DNA of 64,000 nt from Cordylochernes scorpioides. Its lineage: Eukaryota > Arthropoda > Arachnida > Pseudoscorpiones > Chernetidae. Positions 31,993 through 41,520 of the stretch are shown in pieces; the first letter of the stretch is position 1; each line of letters starts with the position of its first letter. The notes beneath the pieces are model-generated. The model was not told where the DNA came from, ran no database searches, and saw only the letters and a program-made list of their open reading frames with translations. The translations under genes were made by a program, and so were the position numbers. The DNA lies in assembly GCA_030710605.1 (NCBI GenBank), contig CP092875.1, positions 70,993,746 to 71,057,745 of the forward strand. The letters are read 5' to 3'.

Positions 31993-32847
31993 TGATAATT
32001 TAAACCAATAACCCTATATTAAGTAATACGTATAACAAGATTGTCATGTTGTATATAGAACTAATTGCAGATTTATAACTAATTATATGCATAATTGACA
32101 TGTCTCCTTGCATCACCAAATGTAATGTACTGAGGATGAATAAATAAAAATATATAATAGATTAAAAGCTAAGTTAAAGGCAAGATTGAGAGATCACAAA
32201 GTAACTTCTAAAGATAGATTGTTAGCCGACAGGTAGGCGCCATTCTCGAGTATCAGAGACACGTGTGACACGTGTATGACCCAATTCTCTTTGTCGGAGA
32301 GGTAGTATAAATAAGACCGGCCTTAGCAACAGCAGTCAGTTCTAGTTGAGTTCCCCATCAGCGTCACCCCTTGCCGGTTGTCTCCAGGGACCAACTCATC
32401 GACCATGTAAAACAGTAAGAAACCTTCTCGATCTCCATCTTAGCTTTTGGCTCGCTTTTTATCTATTCAAGGAACCTTCTACAACGTGTCGCTTCGTTTT
32501 TTTTGTGTGTGGACATCCCCAAGCTTTTTTCCACTCTGCCTCGACCACGACTGCCTGTACCCTGTGAGAACTGTTAAAGGTCCTACAAGGTGCAGAGAGG
32601 CTACTGGAAAACTCTCCACCCCTGACTGTCCCTCGCGGTTACTACAGGTTTGACCCTCGGTTGCCACAACTTATAGCGAGAGTCGACGAGGTTCTACAAC
32701 AGGCTTACCAAACCCCAACGCATTATTACAGCTAGTCGACAGGACCTCAACACAATATTACAGATAGTCGACAGGATCTCAACGCATTATTACAGATAGT
32801 CGACAGGATCCCTAATCACAGATAAGTCGACTCAACACAATATTACA
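31993..32847 (+). repeat. Right LTR of the non-coding LTR element
   Basis: Equal in length to the left LTR and almost identical. Followed by TATATATACATATATA. Confidence 0.78.
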
Positions 32848-33357
32848 TATATATACATATATATATATATTACTATATATAGTCACGACCGTCTTTCCTC
32901 ATCGGCCGCCTCTGTCACAGATGCGCGCGCACAGGGAGGTCACGTGCTAGCCGGCAGCCAACGGGCGCGCGCCGCCGGCAGGGGGGGGGGGGGCGTTACG
33001 TCATAGATTATAAACACAAGAGAGAGAGAGGTAATAAGGCCAAATAAAAAAATAGTGTGTGATAAGGCACAATTTGGATTATAGATTATAAACACAAGGT
33101 AATAAGACCTAATCCAAATAAATAAATAGTGTGTGATAAGGCACAATTCGGATTATATTAATATATATAGTCACGACCGTCTTTCCTCATCGGCCGCTTC
33201 TGTCACGGATGCGCGCGCACAGGGAGGTCACGTGCTCGCCGGGAGACAACGGGCGCGCGCCGCCGGCGGGGGGTGGGGGGGCATTACGTCATTGATTATA
33301 AACACAAGGTAATAAGACCAAATAAAAAAATAGTGTGTGATAAGGCACAATTTGGAT
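32848..33357. repeat. Family X repeat, two copies
   Basis: Each copy reads: TATATATAGTCACGACCGTC, CATCGGCCGC, GCGCGCGCACAGGGAGGTCACGTG, a GCCGGC-rich core, a G-run (8-12 G), TTACGTCA, then GATTATAAACACAAGGTAATA and GTGTGTGATAAGGCACAATT. An E-box (CACGTG) and a CRE-like TTACGTCA are kept in each copy. Non-coding. Confidence 0.75.
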
Positions 33358-33770
33358 TATAGATTAGAAACAGAAGGTAATAAGACCAAATCTAATAATA
33401 AGGCACAATTTGGAATATAGATTAGAAACAGAAGGTAATAAGACCAAATCTAATGATAAGGCACAATTTGGAATATAGATTAGAAACAGAAGGTAATAAA
33501 ACCAAATCTAATGATAAGGTACAATTTGGAATATAGATTAGAAACAGAAGGTAATAAGATCAAATCTAATGATAAGGCACAATTTGGAATATAGATTAGA
33601 AACAGAAGGTAATAAGACCAAATCTAATGATAAGGCACAATTTGGAATATAGATTAGAAACAGAAGGTAATAAGACCAAATCTAATGATAAGGCACAATT
33701 TGGATTATAGATTAGAAGGTAAAAAGACCAAATCTACTGATAAGGTACAATTTGGAATATATATTAATAT
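33358..33770. repeat. 58-bp tandem repeat array (~7 copies)
   Basis: Unit: TAGATTAGAAACAGAAGGTA-ATAAGACCAAATCTAATGAT-AAGGCACAATTTGGAATA, with few differences between copies. It is an expansion of the 3' tail of family X. Confidence 0.9.
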
Positions 33771-33771
33771 A

Positions 33772-34038
33772 TATAGTCACGACCGTCTTTCCTCATCGGC
33801 CGCCTCTGTCACGGATGCGCGCGCACAGGGAGGTCACGTGCTCGCCGGCAGCCAACGGGCGCGCGCCGCCGGCAGGGGGGGGGGGCATTACGTCATAGAT
33901 TATAAACACAAGGTAATAAGGCCAAATAAAAAAAATTGTGTGTGATAAGGCACAATTTGGATTATAGATTATAAACACAAGGTAATAAGACCTAATCCAA
34001 ATAAATAAATAGTGTGTGATAAGGCACAATTTGGATTA
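33772..34038. repeat. Family X repeat, third copy
   Basis: Same order of blocks as in 32848-33357, ending ...CACAATTTGGATTA at the A before a Helitron (TC at 34039). Overlapping short ORFs on both strands are shadows of the GC-rich core. Confidence 0.75.
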
Positions 34039-34945
34039 TCTATATTAATAAAATGGAAATTTCATAAGTGGTGTTCGCTAAAAACTTTCGTTACAATGCA
34101 TCAATTTCGACCAAATTTTCAACATTTATGTAAAACTAGATGGAGCAGGGTTTGCTTAACATCAAAATATATTTCCTAACATTAACATGCGTAACTTCGC
34201 TGTTATCGATTAAATACAAAAAAAAATCAACAGAGTTAATTTTATTTATATATAAATACAAAATTAAATTTCAACAGAGTTAATTTTTTTACATACTAGC
34301 TAATAATCTCAATCTAAAAAATATTCAAAACAAGCAATTTTAAGATAACATATTATATAAATATATGATGTAACGAATATTATTATTATAAAATTCTGCG
34401 TGTTCCGGAATATTATTATCAATCATATTCGTTAGGCAAACTTTCACTCGGATAAAACCCGGGCGAAGCCGGGTACACATCCGCTAGTATTTAATACAGT
34501 TATCAGCGTCATGCACAATTCTGTCACGTTAAGTCACGTGTCAAGTTACGGTAAGTAGAATTTAAAAATTAAAAAAAGATGCCGAAACCCGGGATCGAAC
34601 CAGGGACCTTTAGATATTCAGTCTAACGTTCTCCTAACTGAGCTATTTGGGCTTATTTAACATATACACAATATATTTTAACAGTATATAAAGTAGAATC
34701 TGGAAAAACTCTTAGTGAAAATTTCAGGTCTCTATCCCGAATATCCGTCGTGTTATTTGCAAATTTGCTCTTTCGCTCGCGCCTCTAGCGGTGAAAATGA
34801 GGGGTAATACCAGCTGACCTAATGTACGTGTAAAGTTTGGAGCGGGACGTTTCACAAGAGCTCCAATTTATAATTGTAACGAATAGTATTTGAATAAAAC
34901 ATTTAATCGGGTAAAAGCCGGGCGTTGCCCGGGTCATTCAGCTAG
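34039..34945 (+). mobile_element. Helitron with two successive 3' ends and a tRNA-Phe-like gene
   Basis: 5' TCTATATTAATAAAATGG after A34038. A first complete 3' end (hairpin CCCGGGCGAAGCCGGG, CTAG at 34484-34487) is followed by ~455 bp with a tRNA-Phe-like gene and then a second 3' end of family B type (GCCGGGCGTTGCCCGGG, CTAG at 34942-34945). No second 5' terminus is seen between them. Read-through past the first end could have captured the tRNA segment. Alternatively, it is two fused Helitrons. Confidence 0.65.
34580..34652 (-). tRNA. tRNA-Phe(GAA)-like gene
   Basis: 73 bases on the minus strand, very close to the conserved metazoan tRNA-Phe. D-arm AGCTCAGTTAGGAGA, anticodon stem TTAGA/TCTAA with loop CTGAATA (anticodon GAA, plus positions 34617-34619), T-arm with GGTTCGATCCC. 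Acceptor GCCCAAA/TTTCGGC has one mismatch (C4 opposite C), and G37 is T. A T7 run follows on the minus strand. Possibly a recently decayed or still active gene. Confidence 0.85.
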
Positions 34946-36991
34946 TATATATATAGTGTAAAAACTATATAATAAAAATATAATAGTGATTCTATATTTA
35001 AAATTTAATGAGTAAACTGATAACAATGATAATTTATATCAAGTAGATTTGATTAGATTAGCAAGCTAAATCTAAATTAATTATAAAAATAAATAGTTGT
35101 TTAGTTTTGTATTAAGATTATCTTTATTATTTTGATTATTTAAATTCAAATTATAAAATTTGTGAATTGTTATTATTTAGTAGAGAGAGAGAGAAAAAAA
35201 TCCTTTACTTCTTACATCATCCAATTAATTATATATTTATAATTAATAACAATAAAATATAACAACGTAACGTCTTTTGCATCGGCTTTTACACGTCATT
35301 TAGACATACTCTAATTTGTATATAGAATAATAGAAGTGAGAATATATTTAATATTATAAATTTTAGTAGTTAGAGAAAAGAGAGAAAGACAGAACCATAC
35401 ACTTATAATCAAACTAGTAATAAGAAAAAATAAGATTTTTTGTAAAGAAGGTAGATAAGATTGTTAGTATATATATATATATTTTTTATAATTTTATATT
35501 TTGTCTTTTTTTTTTTTTTAAGATTTTAAAATTTTTTTTATTTTATATAATGAATATATCTAGTTGTATTTAGTGAAATATCTATAATATGAATTAACTT
35601 TTGTTATAAATTTGGTAATTATGTTTTGAAACCCTAATGGTAGACCAGACATATACAAAAAAAAATTAAATTGAATTAACTAATGGAAAGAGAGATATGC
35701 TGGACCGAGGATTATCAAATAGAAATCCAGCTGATATTTCACCTCTGCTCTATTATATCATATATCTCTCTTAGACCGGACTATATGTGTTAATATTAAG
35801 TTGTTTTAGTGAAACATTTATATATAAATATTCAACATACATAAGTGTTAAGGAATTCCAAATGTTACCTACCCAGTCTGTGACGCGTTCCTCTGTAAAC
35901 AACTATTTCTGGATAACATCTGTTGCGGGGGGGGGGGGGACCCGTGCTCCTCTTTTCAGAAATAGATTGTTTTCTTAGAAATTTCAGAATAATAAATCAA
36001 CAGAAGAAGAAAAGAGAGAAAATAGTTAAGGGAAGAAAGCCAAACTTTATAATCTTTACAGTTAGTTATTTTAATATAACTGATTTAATTATTATTTATC
36101 TTTTAATTTTCCTTTAAAAAGGTAAATTATTAGATGATTAATAAAGCTATTAATTTTGAAAATTCATTAATATTTAATTTCCATTTTCCTCCCCAGAAAT
36201 TGGAGATTAAATAACATGAATTATATACAATATTACTTTAAAAATCTTGTGAAAATTTTTTCTATTTCTGAAAAGAGGAGCACGGGTCCCCCCCCCCCCC
36301 GCAACAGATGTTATCCAGAAATAGTTGTTTACAGAGGAACGCGTCACAGACTGGGTAGGTAACATTTGGAATTCCTTAACACTTATGTATGTTGAATATT
36401 TATATATAAATGTTTCACTAAAACAACTTAATATTAACACATATAGTCCGGTCTAAGAGAGATATATGATATAATAGAGCAGAGGTGAAATATCAGCTGG
36501 ATTTCTATTTGATAATCCTCGGTCCAGCATATCTCTCTTTCCATTAGTTAATTCAATTTAAATTTTTTTGTATATGTCTGGTCTACCATTAGGGTTTCAA
36601 AACATAATAACCAAATTTATAACAAAAGTTAATTCATATTATAGATATTTCACTAAATACAACTAGATATATTCATTATATAAAATAAAATTTTTTTTAA
36701 ATCTTTAAAAAAAAAAAGGCAAAATATAAAATTATAAAAAATATATATATATATACTAACAATCTTATCTACCTTCTTTACAAAAAATCTTATTTTTTCT
36801 TATTACTAATTTGATTATAAGTGTATGGTTCTGTCTTTATCTCTTTTCTCTAACTACTAAAATTTATAATATTAAATATATTCTCACTTCTATTATTCTA
36901 TATACAAATTAGAGTATGTCTAAATGACGTGTAAAAGCCGATGCAAAAGACGTTACGTTGTTATATTTTATTGTTATTAATTATAAATATG

Positions 36992-37889
36992 CTAGCGGAC
37001 GTACCCGGCTTCGCCCGGGTTTTACCCGAGTAAAAGTTTGTCTAACAAATCTCTCGATAAAGTGAACATTTTTTTCTCTGTCCCTTGAAAAATACTCGAT
37101 AAGTTGAATAAAATCAATATTAATTGGTTCCCTCGGTAATTGGAAGTTAAAGGAATAGTATCCTGCCTTGGAATTGTATCATTATTCTTGTATGGATGTA
37201 CCCGGCTTCGCCCGGGTTTTACCCGAGTAAAGGTTTGTTTAACGAATCTCTCGATAAAGTGAACATTTTTTCCCGGTCCCTTGAAAAATACTCGATAAGT
37301 TGAATAAAATCAATATTAATTGGTTCCCTCGGTAATTGGAAGTTAAAGGAATAGTATCTTGCCTTGGAATTGTATCATTATTCTTGTATGGATGTACCCG
37401 GCTTCGCCCGGGTTTTACCCGAGTAAAGGTTTGTTTAACGAATCTCTCGATAAAGGGAACATTTTTTCCCCGGTCCCTTGAAAAATACTCAATAAGTTGA
37501 ATAAAATCAAAATTAATTGGTTCCCTCGGTAATTGGAAGTTAAAGGAATAGTATCTTGCCTTTGAATTGTATCATTATTCTTGTCTCAAATAAATTGCCG
37601 TGTCATCCTGAATTTTGTCTTTCCTAATTTTCTACATTACAAAATCATCGTATCATCATGATAATATTGAGAGCAGATTGTTGAATTATAACAGATAAAT
37701 TAGAATATTTATCTTGATTATTTCTAGGCGAAAAGTTATTTCAAAAATTTTATTTGCTAGAAACCTTCCCAGTACTATACTAAATAACTTCCCAAAGTTT
37801 CATGGCGATCCAATGAGTGGTTTGGTCAGGCATAAAGGACAAACAAACAGACACACACACACACATACATTCATTTTTATATATATAGA
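36992..37889 (-). mobile_element. Helitron family A with a triplicated 3' half
   Basis: Minus strand: 5' TCTATATATATAAAAATG (37889), 3' hairpin then TACGTCCGCTAG (36992). The ~193-bp 3' portion (from the hairpin inward) is present three times in tandem (37000-37193, 37194-37386, 37387-37580). Inserted in the right arm of the giant inverted repeat; the left arm preserves the empty site (AAATAT-ATAATTAATTGG). Confidence 0.85.
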
Positions 37890-38113
37890 TAATTAATTGG
37901 ATGATGTAAGAAGTAAAGGATTTTTTTTCTCTCTCTCTCTCTACTAAATAATAACAATTCACAAATTTTATAATTTGAATTTAAATAATCAAAATAATAA
38001 AGATAATCTTAATACAAAACTAAACATATTTAAACATAGAAACTTTCTCCTTTGAATATAAATACTATAGAATAAAGCGTTAGGAGAAAATGATTTTTAT
38101 TAATCGACTACAC

Positions 38114-38143
38114 GAGCTTTCGGGCAGTCACGCCCTTCAACTG
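38114..38143 (-). ncRNA. Hammerhead-like motif in PLE fragment (variant core)
   Basis: Minus strand: CAGTTGA in the core position, stem II GGGC-GTGACT-GCCC, GAAA, self-complementary AGCT, C. Stem II and the 3' core fit; the 5' core is mutated. Confidence 0.45.
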
Positions 38144-38503
38144 GTAATGATACATGATGGCAATAGGCCTTAAATAGGATTCCGCTTTTAAAGAGATATT
38201 TTTACATATGAGAAAAATAATATAGGACGGCTAATAAAACAATTTAGTTAAAAGATATTTGCAAATATAAGCTATTATATAATATATTTATGTAACTATG
38301 CTAATCCTGTAATGCCGGTTGACAAATAAATGGTAGGTTTGTAATTGGCTAAAACATGTGACTATATAATGAAGAGAGACTAGTATTAGGATATCGACTG
38401 TTCAACCCGCCATCAGCGGCCATATTGGAACTATACTGGGGGAGGGGGGGGGTTTAACGGTTATTCAAGTTACTACATATATCCTGATATTGTGCAGGTA
38501 AAT

Positions 38504-38770
38504 CTATATGTCGGTTAATGCTATTTTTGATATGGATACTATGGCTTCTATGATCAGTCTTTGGTATTTATTGGAGATGTTATTGTAAAATGTGGTGGGT
38601 GAAGTTAAATCGAAAGAGTGGCCTGTGTCAAGAATATGGTTGTAGATGAGGGACCTGTTGTCTTTGTTATTGACGCACCTGCCATGCTCAGTCATTCTGA
38701 TGGCCACGGACCTACCAGTCTCACCTATATAGGTTGCACTACAATCGTTGCATGAGACTGAGTAGACCGA
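38504..38770 (-). pseudogene. PLE GIY-YIG endonuclease fragment
   Basis: VYSVSCNDCSATYIGETG, RSVAIRMTEH, NRSLIYNHILDTGHSF. Homologous to the C-terminus of the PLE at 14400-15916 but a different, diverged copy. Residues before ~38770 in the frame are flanking DNA. Confidence 0.85.
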
Positions 38771-38887
38771 CTCTCTACTAAATAATAACAATTCACAAAT
38801 TTTATAATTTGAATTTAAATAATCAAAATAATAAAGATAATCTTAATACAAAACTAAACAACTATTTATTTTTATAATATATATATA

Positions 38888-40188
38888 CAGGGTGTACCAG
38901 GTAAATTGGGACTAACTTTGACAGTACATAAAACAAAAACTACTTGAGATTAAAAAGTTGTTTTTTTTTTCATTACGTAGCCATATTCATGTAAAATGCA
39001 ACAGTACATGTGTGCGCAGTGTAGTGATGAAGAGTAACCGAGAATTTGAAAATCGAGCTGCCATCATCGTTGCTCTGCGCGCCGGAAGGAGCCCCAAAGA
39101 GATAGTTGATTTTCTTAAGTTGCCCAAAACCACTATTTATCGTGTCAAGAAGCAGTTTGATGAGGCCGACAGTAACAAAGAGGGGATAGCTACAAGGAAA
39201 AAGCACTCGCGTCGATCGGACAGGGTAAGAGGCGAAGAATTTGTCAAAAATGTCAAGGAGAAGATTGATGGAAACCCTGGGAAGAGCATGAGGGTCATAG
39301 CCAAGGAAATGGACGTTGGCTCTATGACAATTGTCAGAACTATCCATGAGGACCTTGGTCTCAAGTCTTATGCCCTTCGGAAAGGTCAGTTGCTGACTGA
39401 GAATATGAAGAATAACAGAAAAGGAAAGGCTGCTGCCCTCCTCAACAACCTGAAACACGACTCTTTTGGCATGCTAAGGTTCTTCTCTGACGAAAATAAC
39501 TTTGACGTGGACCAAAAGGTAAATCCCAGGAATGATCGCTGGATCTGCAAAGACCCCTCAGAGATACCTGTCGTGATGCACACGAAATTTCCTGCCTCCG
39601 TAATTGTCCTTGGCGTTATCAGCAGTGAAGGTGATGTCATGCCTCCCCATTTCTTTGATAAGGGCCTTAGGATGAACGCTGACACCTACATCAATGTTCT
39701 GGAGACCGTTGTGAAGCCTTGGATGGACATGGTGGCCGCAGGAAGGAAGTATGTCTTCCAACAGGACTCAGCTCCAGCCCATAAGGCAAAAAAGACACAA
39801 TCGTGGCTGACACTTAACGTCCCTAGTCACTGGGGTCCTGATATTTGGCCCCCTAATTCTCCAGATTGCAATCCCCTCGACTACTATGTATTGGGCGTTG
39901 TTGAGAGAGATGTCAACAAAGCTCCTCATACCACCATCCAGTCTGTCAAGAAAGCAGTTCACACGGTGATGACCCAAATGGACAAGGTCATCGTCGCCAA
40001 GGTCTGTGCTTCATTCCGCACTCGCCTCGAGACTGTTGTAGCTAATAATGGGAACTACATTGAATAAATAAAAACTATATCCTTTTATCTACTACTGTGT
40101 CAAATTTCATTCGGATATTTTAATTTTTACTTGCAAAAAATTTCAGTTAAAATACCATTGTTGAAATTCTCAATTTACCTGGTACACC

Positions 40189-40191
<3 letters not shown>
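38888..40191 (+). mobile_element. Intact DD37D mariner-type transposon (maT-like), 1304 bp
   Basis: Inverted terminal repeats of ~21 bp begin CAGGGTGTACCAGGTAAATT and are matched at 40171-40191. TA duplications flank it (38886-38887, 40192-40193). A single uninterrupted transposase ORF. Adjacent to the giant inverted repeat and followed by a (TA)n tract. Confidence 0.92.
39027..40067 (+). CDS. Mariner-type transposase, DD37D, intact
   Basis: 346 residues from the first in-frame ATG (MKSNREFENR); the frame is open further upstream but without ATG. N-terminal helix-turn-helix pair (IIVALRAGRSPKEIVDFL, TIYRVKKQF, then RVIAKEMDVGSMTIVRTI). Catalytic domain: FFSDENNF (first D), VFQQDSAPAH (second D), PPNSPDCNPLDYYV (third D). 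I count 37 residues between the second and third Asp, hence DD37D, the maT-type spacing. It is a cut-and-paste enzyme for this element's TIRs and appears complete. Confidence 0.92.
   Translation: MKSNREFENRAAIIVALRAGRSPKEIVDFLKLPKTTIYRVKKQFDEADSNKEGIATRKKHSRRSDRVRGEEFVKNVKEKIDGNPGKSMRVIAKEMDVGSMTIVRTIHEDLGLKSYALRKGQLLTENMKNNRKGKAAALLNNLKHDSFGMLRFFSDENNFDVDQKVNPRNDRWICKDPSEIPVVMHTKFPASVIVLGVISSEGDVMPPHFFDKGLRMNADTYINVLETVVKPWMDMVAAGRKYVFQQDSAPAHKAKKTQSWLTLNVPSHWGPDIWPPNSPDCNPLDYYVLGVVERDVNKAPHTTIQSVKKAVHTVMTQMDKVIVAKVCASFRTRLETVVANNGNYIE

Positions 40192-40245
<54 letters not shown>
40192..40245. repeat. (TA)n microsatellite
   Basis: About 25 TA units directly after the mariner; the likely insertion target. 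Confidence 0.9.
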
Positions 40246-40560
40246 CATAAAGGGCACATCTTGGATTCAATAAATAATATTTTTATTTCCGATATTTCGA
40301 TGGGCTAAACGACCATCTTTTTCTAGGATCTCATCTCTTTTTGTGGCCAGCTGCGCGTTACACTCGAGACACGGGCGTCTCACAATCTCCCCGGGCGAAA
40401 ATCATTCAAATTAAAATGTAATGCATGCAAACAAATATCGCACAATACTAATCAAAATAAATGAATAAATAGAGTAAAAGTAAATATCTATGTATACAAA
40501 ATAAATATTCGGCTATTGCATTATGAATGAAGACATTTCACTGAAGTTCATATATATACA
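40246..40560 (-). mobile_element. PLE-type terminal fragment with a hammerhead-like motif
   Basis: Starts with TTCATAAAGGGCACATC and the AAATATTATTTATTG-type end seen in PLE-like elements. Non-coding. Confidence 0.4.
40291..40327 (-). ncRNA. Hammerhead-like motif (AUAU type)
   Basis: Minus strand: CCTAGAAAAA in the core position, stem II GATGG-TCGTTTAG-CCCATC, GAAA, self-complementary ATAT, C. The 3' half is hammerhead-like; the 5' core box is degenerate. Confidence 0.45.
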
Positions 40561-41520
40561 TAGAGGTTCCTATTTATTCCTATATGAGCATGGCCCCTCT
40601 GCCACCGCTGAAGAGTTTGGTGGAGAATCGCCAGTGGTTCTACAGCGACACAACGCATTTTGCGATCTACGAAGAGGAAACCATTGAGAGTTGAGCTTTT
40701 ATTTTTGAAGCGAATTTTCTTCAAATCTCAATAACGGCAGATGGAGATTTCTGGGTGTTAGCCTGTAAGCTACGAAAGGGCCTAGCCATCGTTTTGGGAT
40801 CGGAGTATTCTATCCTTCCCAAGGGTCAGGTTGAGGAGGTTGCCCGATGATTGGTAAGAACTTCTGCCATTTAACTACAGCGACAGCAATGTACAAGTAT
40901 ATGCTAACGTAATTGTATATGCTTTGAGTCAGCCAAACATTGATTCCCTTAATGCTCCGCGGAACCGCAGCGATAGCAGATGGGATTAGCTGCTTGTTCT
41001 GATAGAAGCTATCACATATTTAGTATACATCAGTGACGGTTCAGCCTTCTGGACTACCTTGAAGATTTCCCTCAGGCTGGCCTTGGGGTCAATTGATTTT
41101 ACAACGACGGGGGATTCAAACGATGGGGCCAAGGTAATGAAGGAGGCCTTACCTTTTTTCTTTGACATAACAGGCTTTGCTTCCTTCGCCGCAACTGAGA
41201 CATATGTGATGGTGGCGTTTATGACACTTTCCGTAGGTTAGGGTCGCGACCTAGACTAACGCTTTTGAAGGCATCTTCCAGAAGGAGTCCTATTTTATTT
41301 TGGCAAAATTGAGTAGAAAGCTTTGGTAGCCATGTTTCTTTACTTGTGAGTGTTGAGGTTGCAGTCCATATGGATGGATTAGTAAGTAAAACACGCAAAG
41401 TTGTAAAGGTTGTCCATGCTGTTGAACTTGAATGTCTGCTTGGCAAATGGGAGGGATTCACCCTTCTCACAGTAGGGACGCTTTTTGTTTGGTGGCTGGC
41501 TGCAGCTGCCATGATAACTT
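40561..41520 (-). pseudogene. Unrecognised coding relic
   Basis: The minus strand has short open stretches: MAAAASHQTKSVPTVRR (41512 down to 41219) and MSKKKGKASFITLAPSF (41168-40986). In the third frame there is KKRPYCEKGESLPFAKQ, then FNSMDNLYNFACFTY. The base composition is more coding-like than its surroundings, but no frame holds for long. I cannot name the family; it may be an old transposon or virus-like gene. No function proposed. Confidence 0.35.

Larger units (their letters stand above)
27695..32847 (+). mobile_element. Non-coding LTR element (LARD-like), 5.15 kb
   Basis: Two 855-bp direct repeats (27695-28549 and 31993-32847) begin TGATAATT and end ATTACA (TG...CA). By eye I found one difference between them (28277 region GGCCC, 32575 region GGTCC). 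The flanks are TATATA on both sides, consistent with a 5-6 bp duplication. The 3.4-kb interior has no ORF above ~76 codons and no gag/pol motif. Orientation is inferred from the LTR promoter; a TGG-initial PBS-like sequence near 31990 on the minus strand would argue for the reverse. Confidence 0.75.
38027..38770 (-). mobile_element. PLE fragment with a 90-bp target duplication
   Basis: Contains a hammerhead-like motif near its left end and the start of a GIY-YIG coding region at its right end (minus strand). Flanked by perfect 90-bp direct repeats 37937-38026 and 38771-38860 (CTCTCTACTAAATAATAACA... ACTAAACA). Confidence 0.8.
35080..38878. repeat. Giant inverted repeat, ~886-bp arms, 296-bp spacer
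   Basis: Left arm 35080-35965; right arm 36262-38878. Removing the Helitron (36992-37889, 898 bp) and the PLE insertion plus one of its 90-bp duplications (834 bp) leaves a right arm of 885 bp, so the arms correspond base for base. Arms include ATTATAAAAATAAATAG, GATATGCTGGACCGAGG, a 12-14-base G/C run (35927-35940, 36289-36300) and a (GA)n tract. No convincing ORF; the two ~65-codon ORFs near the G run are mirror images. Nature unknown. Confidence 0.85.

Noticed and set aside
27695-32847. Segmental tandem duplication instead of LTR element
   Set aside because: Equal 855-bp repeats with TG...CA ends, a promoter and matching TATATA flanks fit LTRs better, though I cannot exclude duplication without other copies.
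33160-33230. Possible hammerhead in family X (GATGAGGAAAGACGG on the minus strand)
   Set aside because: GATGAGGAAAG superficially resembles the core, but there is no stem II between the two boxes and the leading CTGA is missing.
33358-33770. CRISPR-like array
   Set aside because: Regular 58-bp repeats, but there are no unique spacers; it is a simple tandem repeat in a eukaryotic genome.
35787-36440. Matching ~63-77-codon ORFs on opposite strands
   Set aside because: They are the two arms of the giant inverted repeat; they run through a G12+ tract and have no protein features.
38958-39026. Longer start for the DD37D transposase
   Set aside because: The upstream part of the frame begins at a non-ATG codon and is not conserved-looking; the first ATG at 39027 leads straight into the helix-turn-helix.
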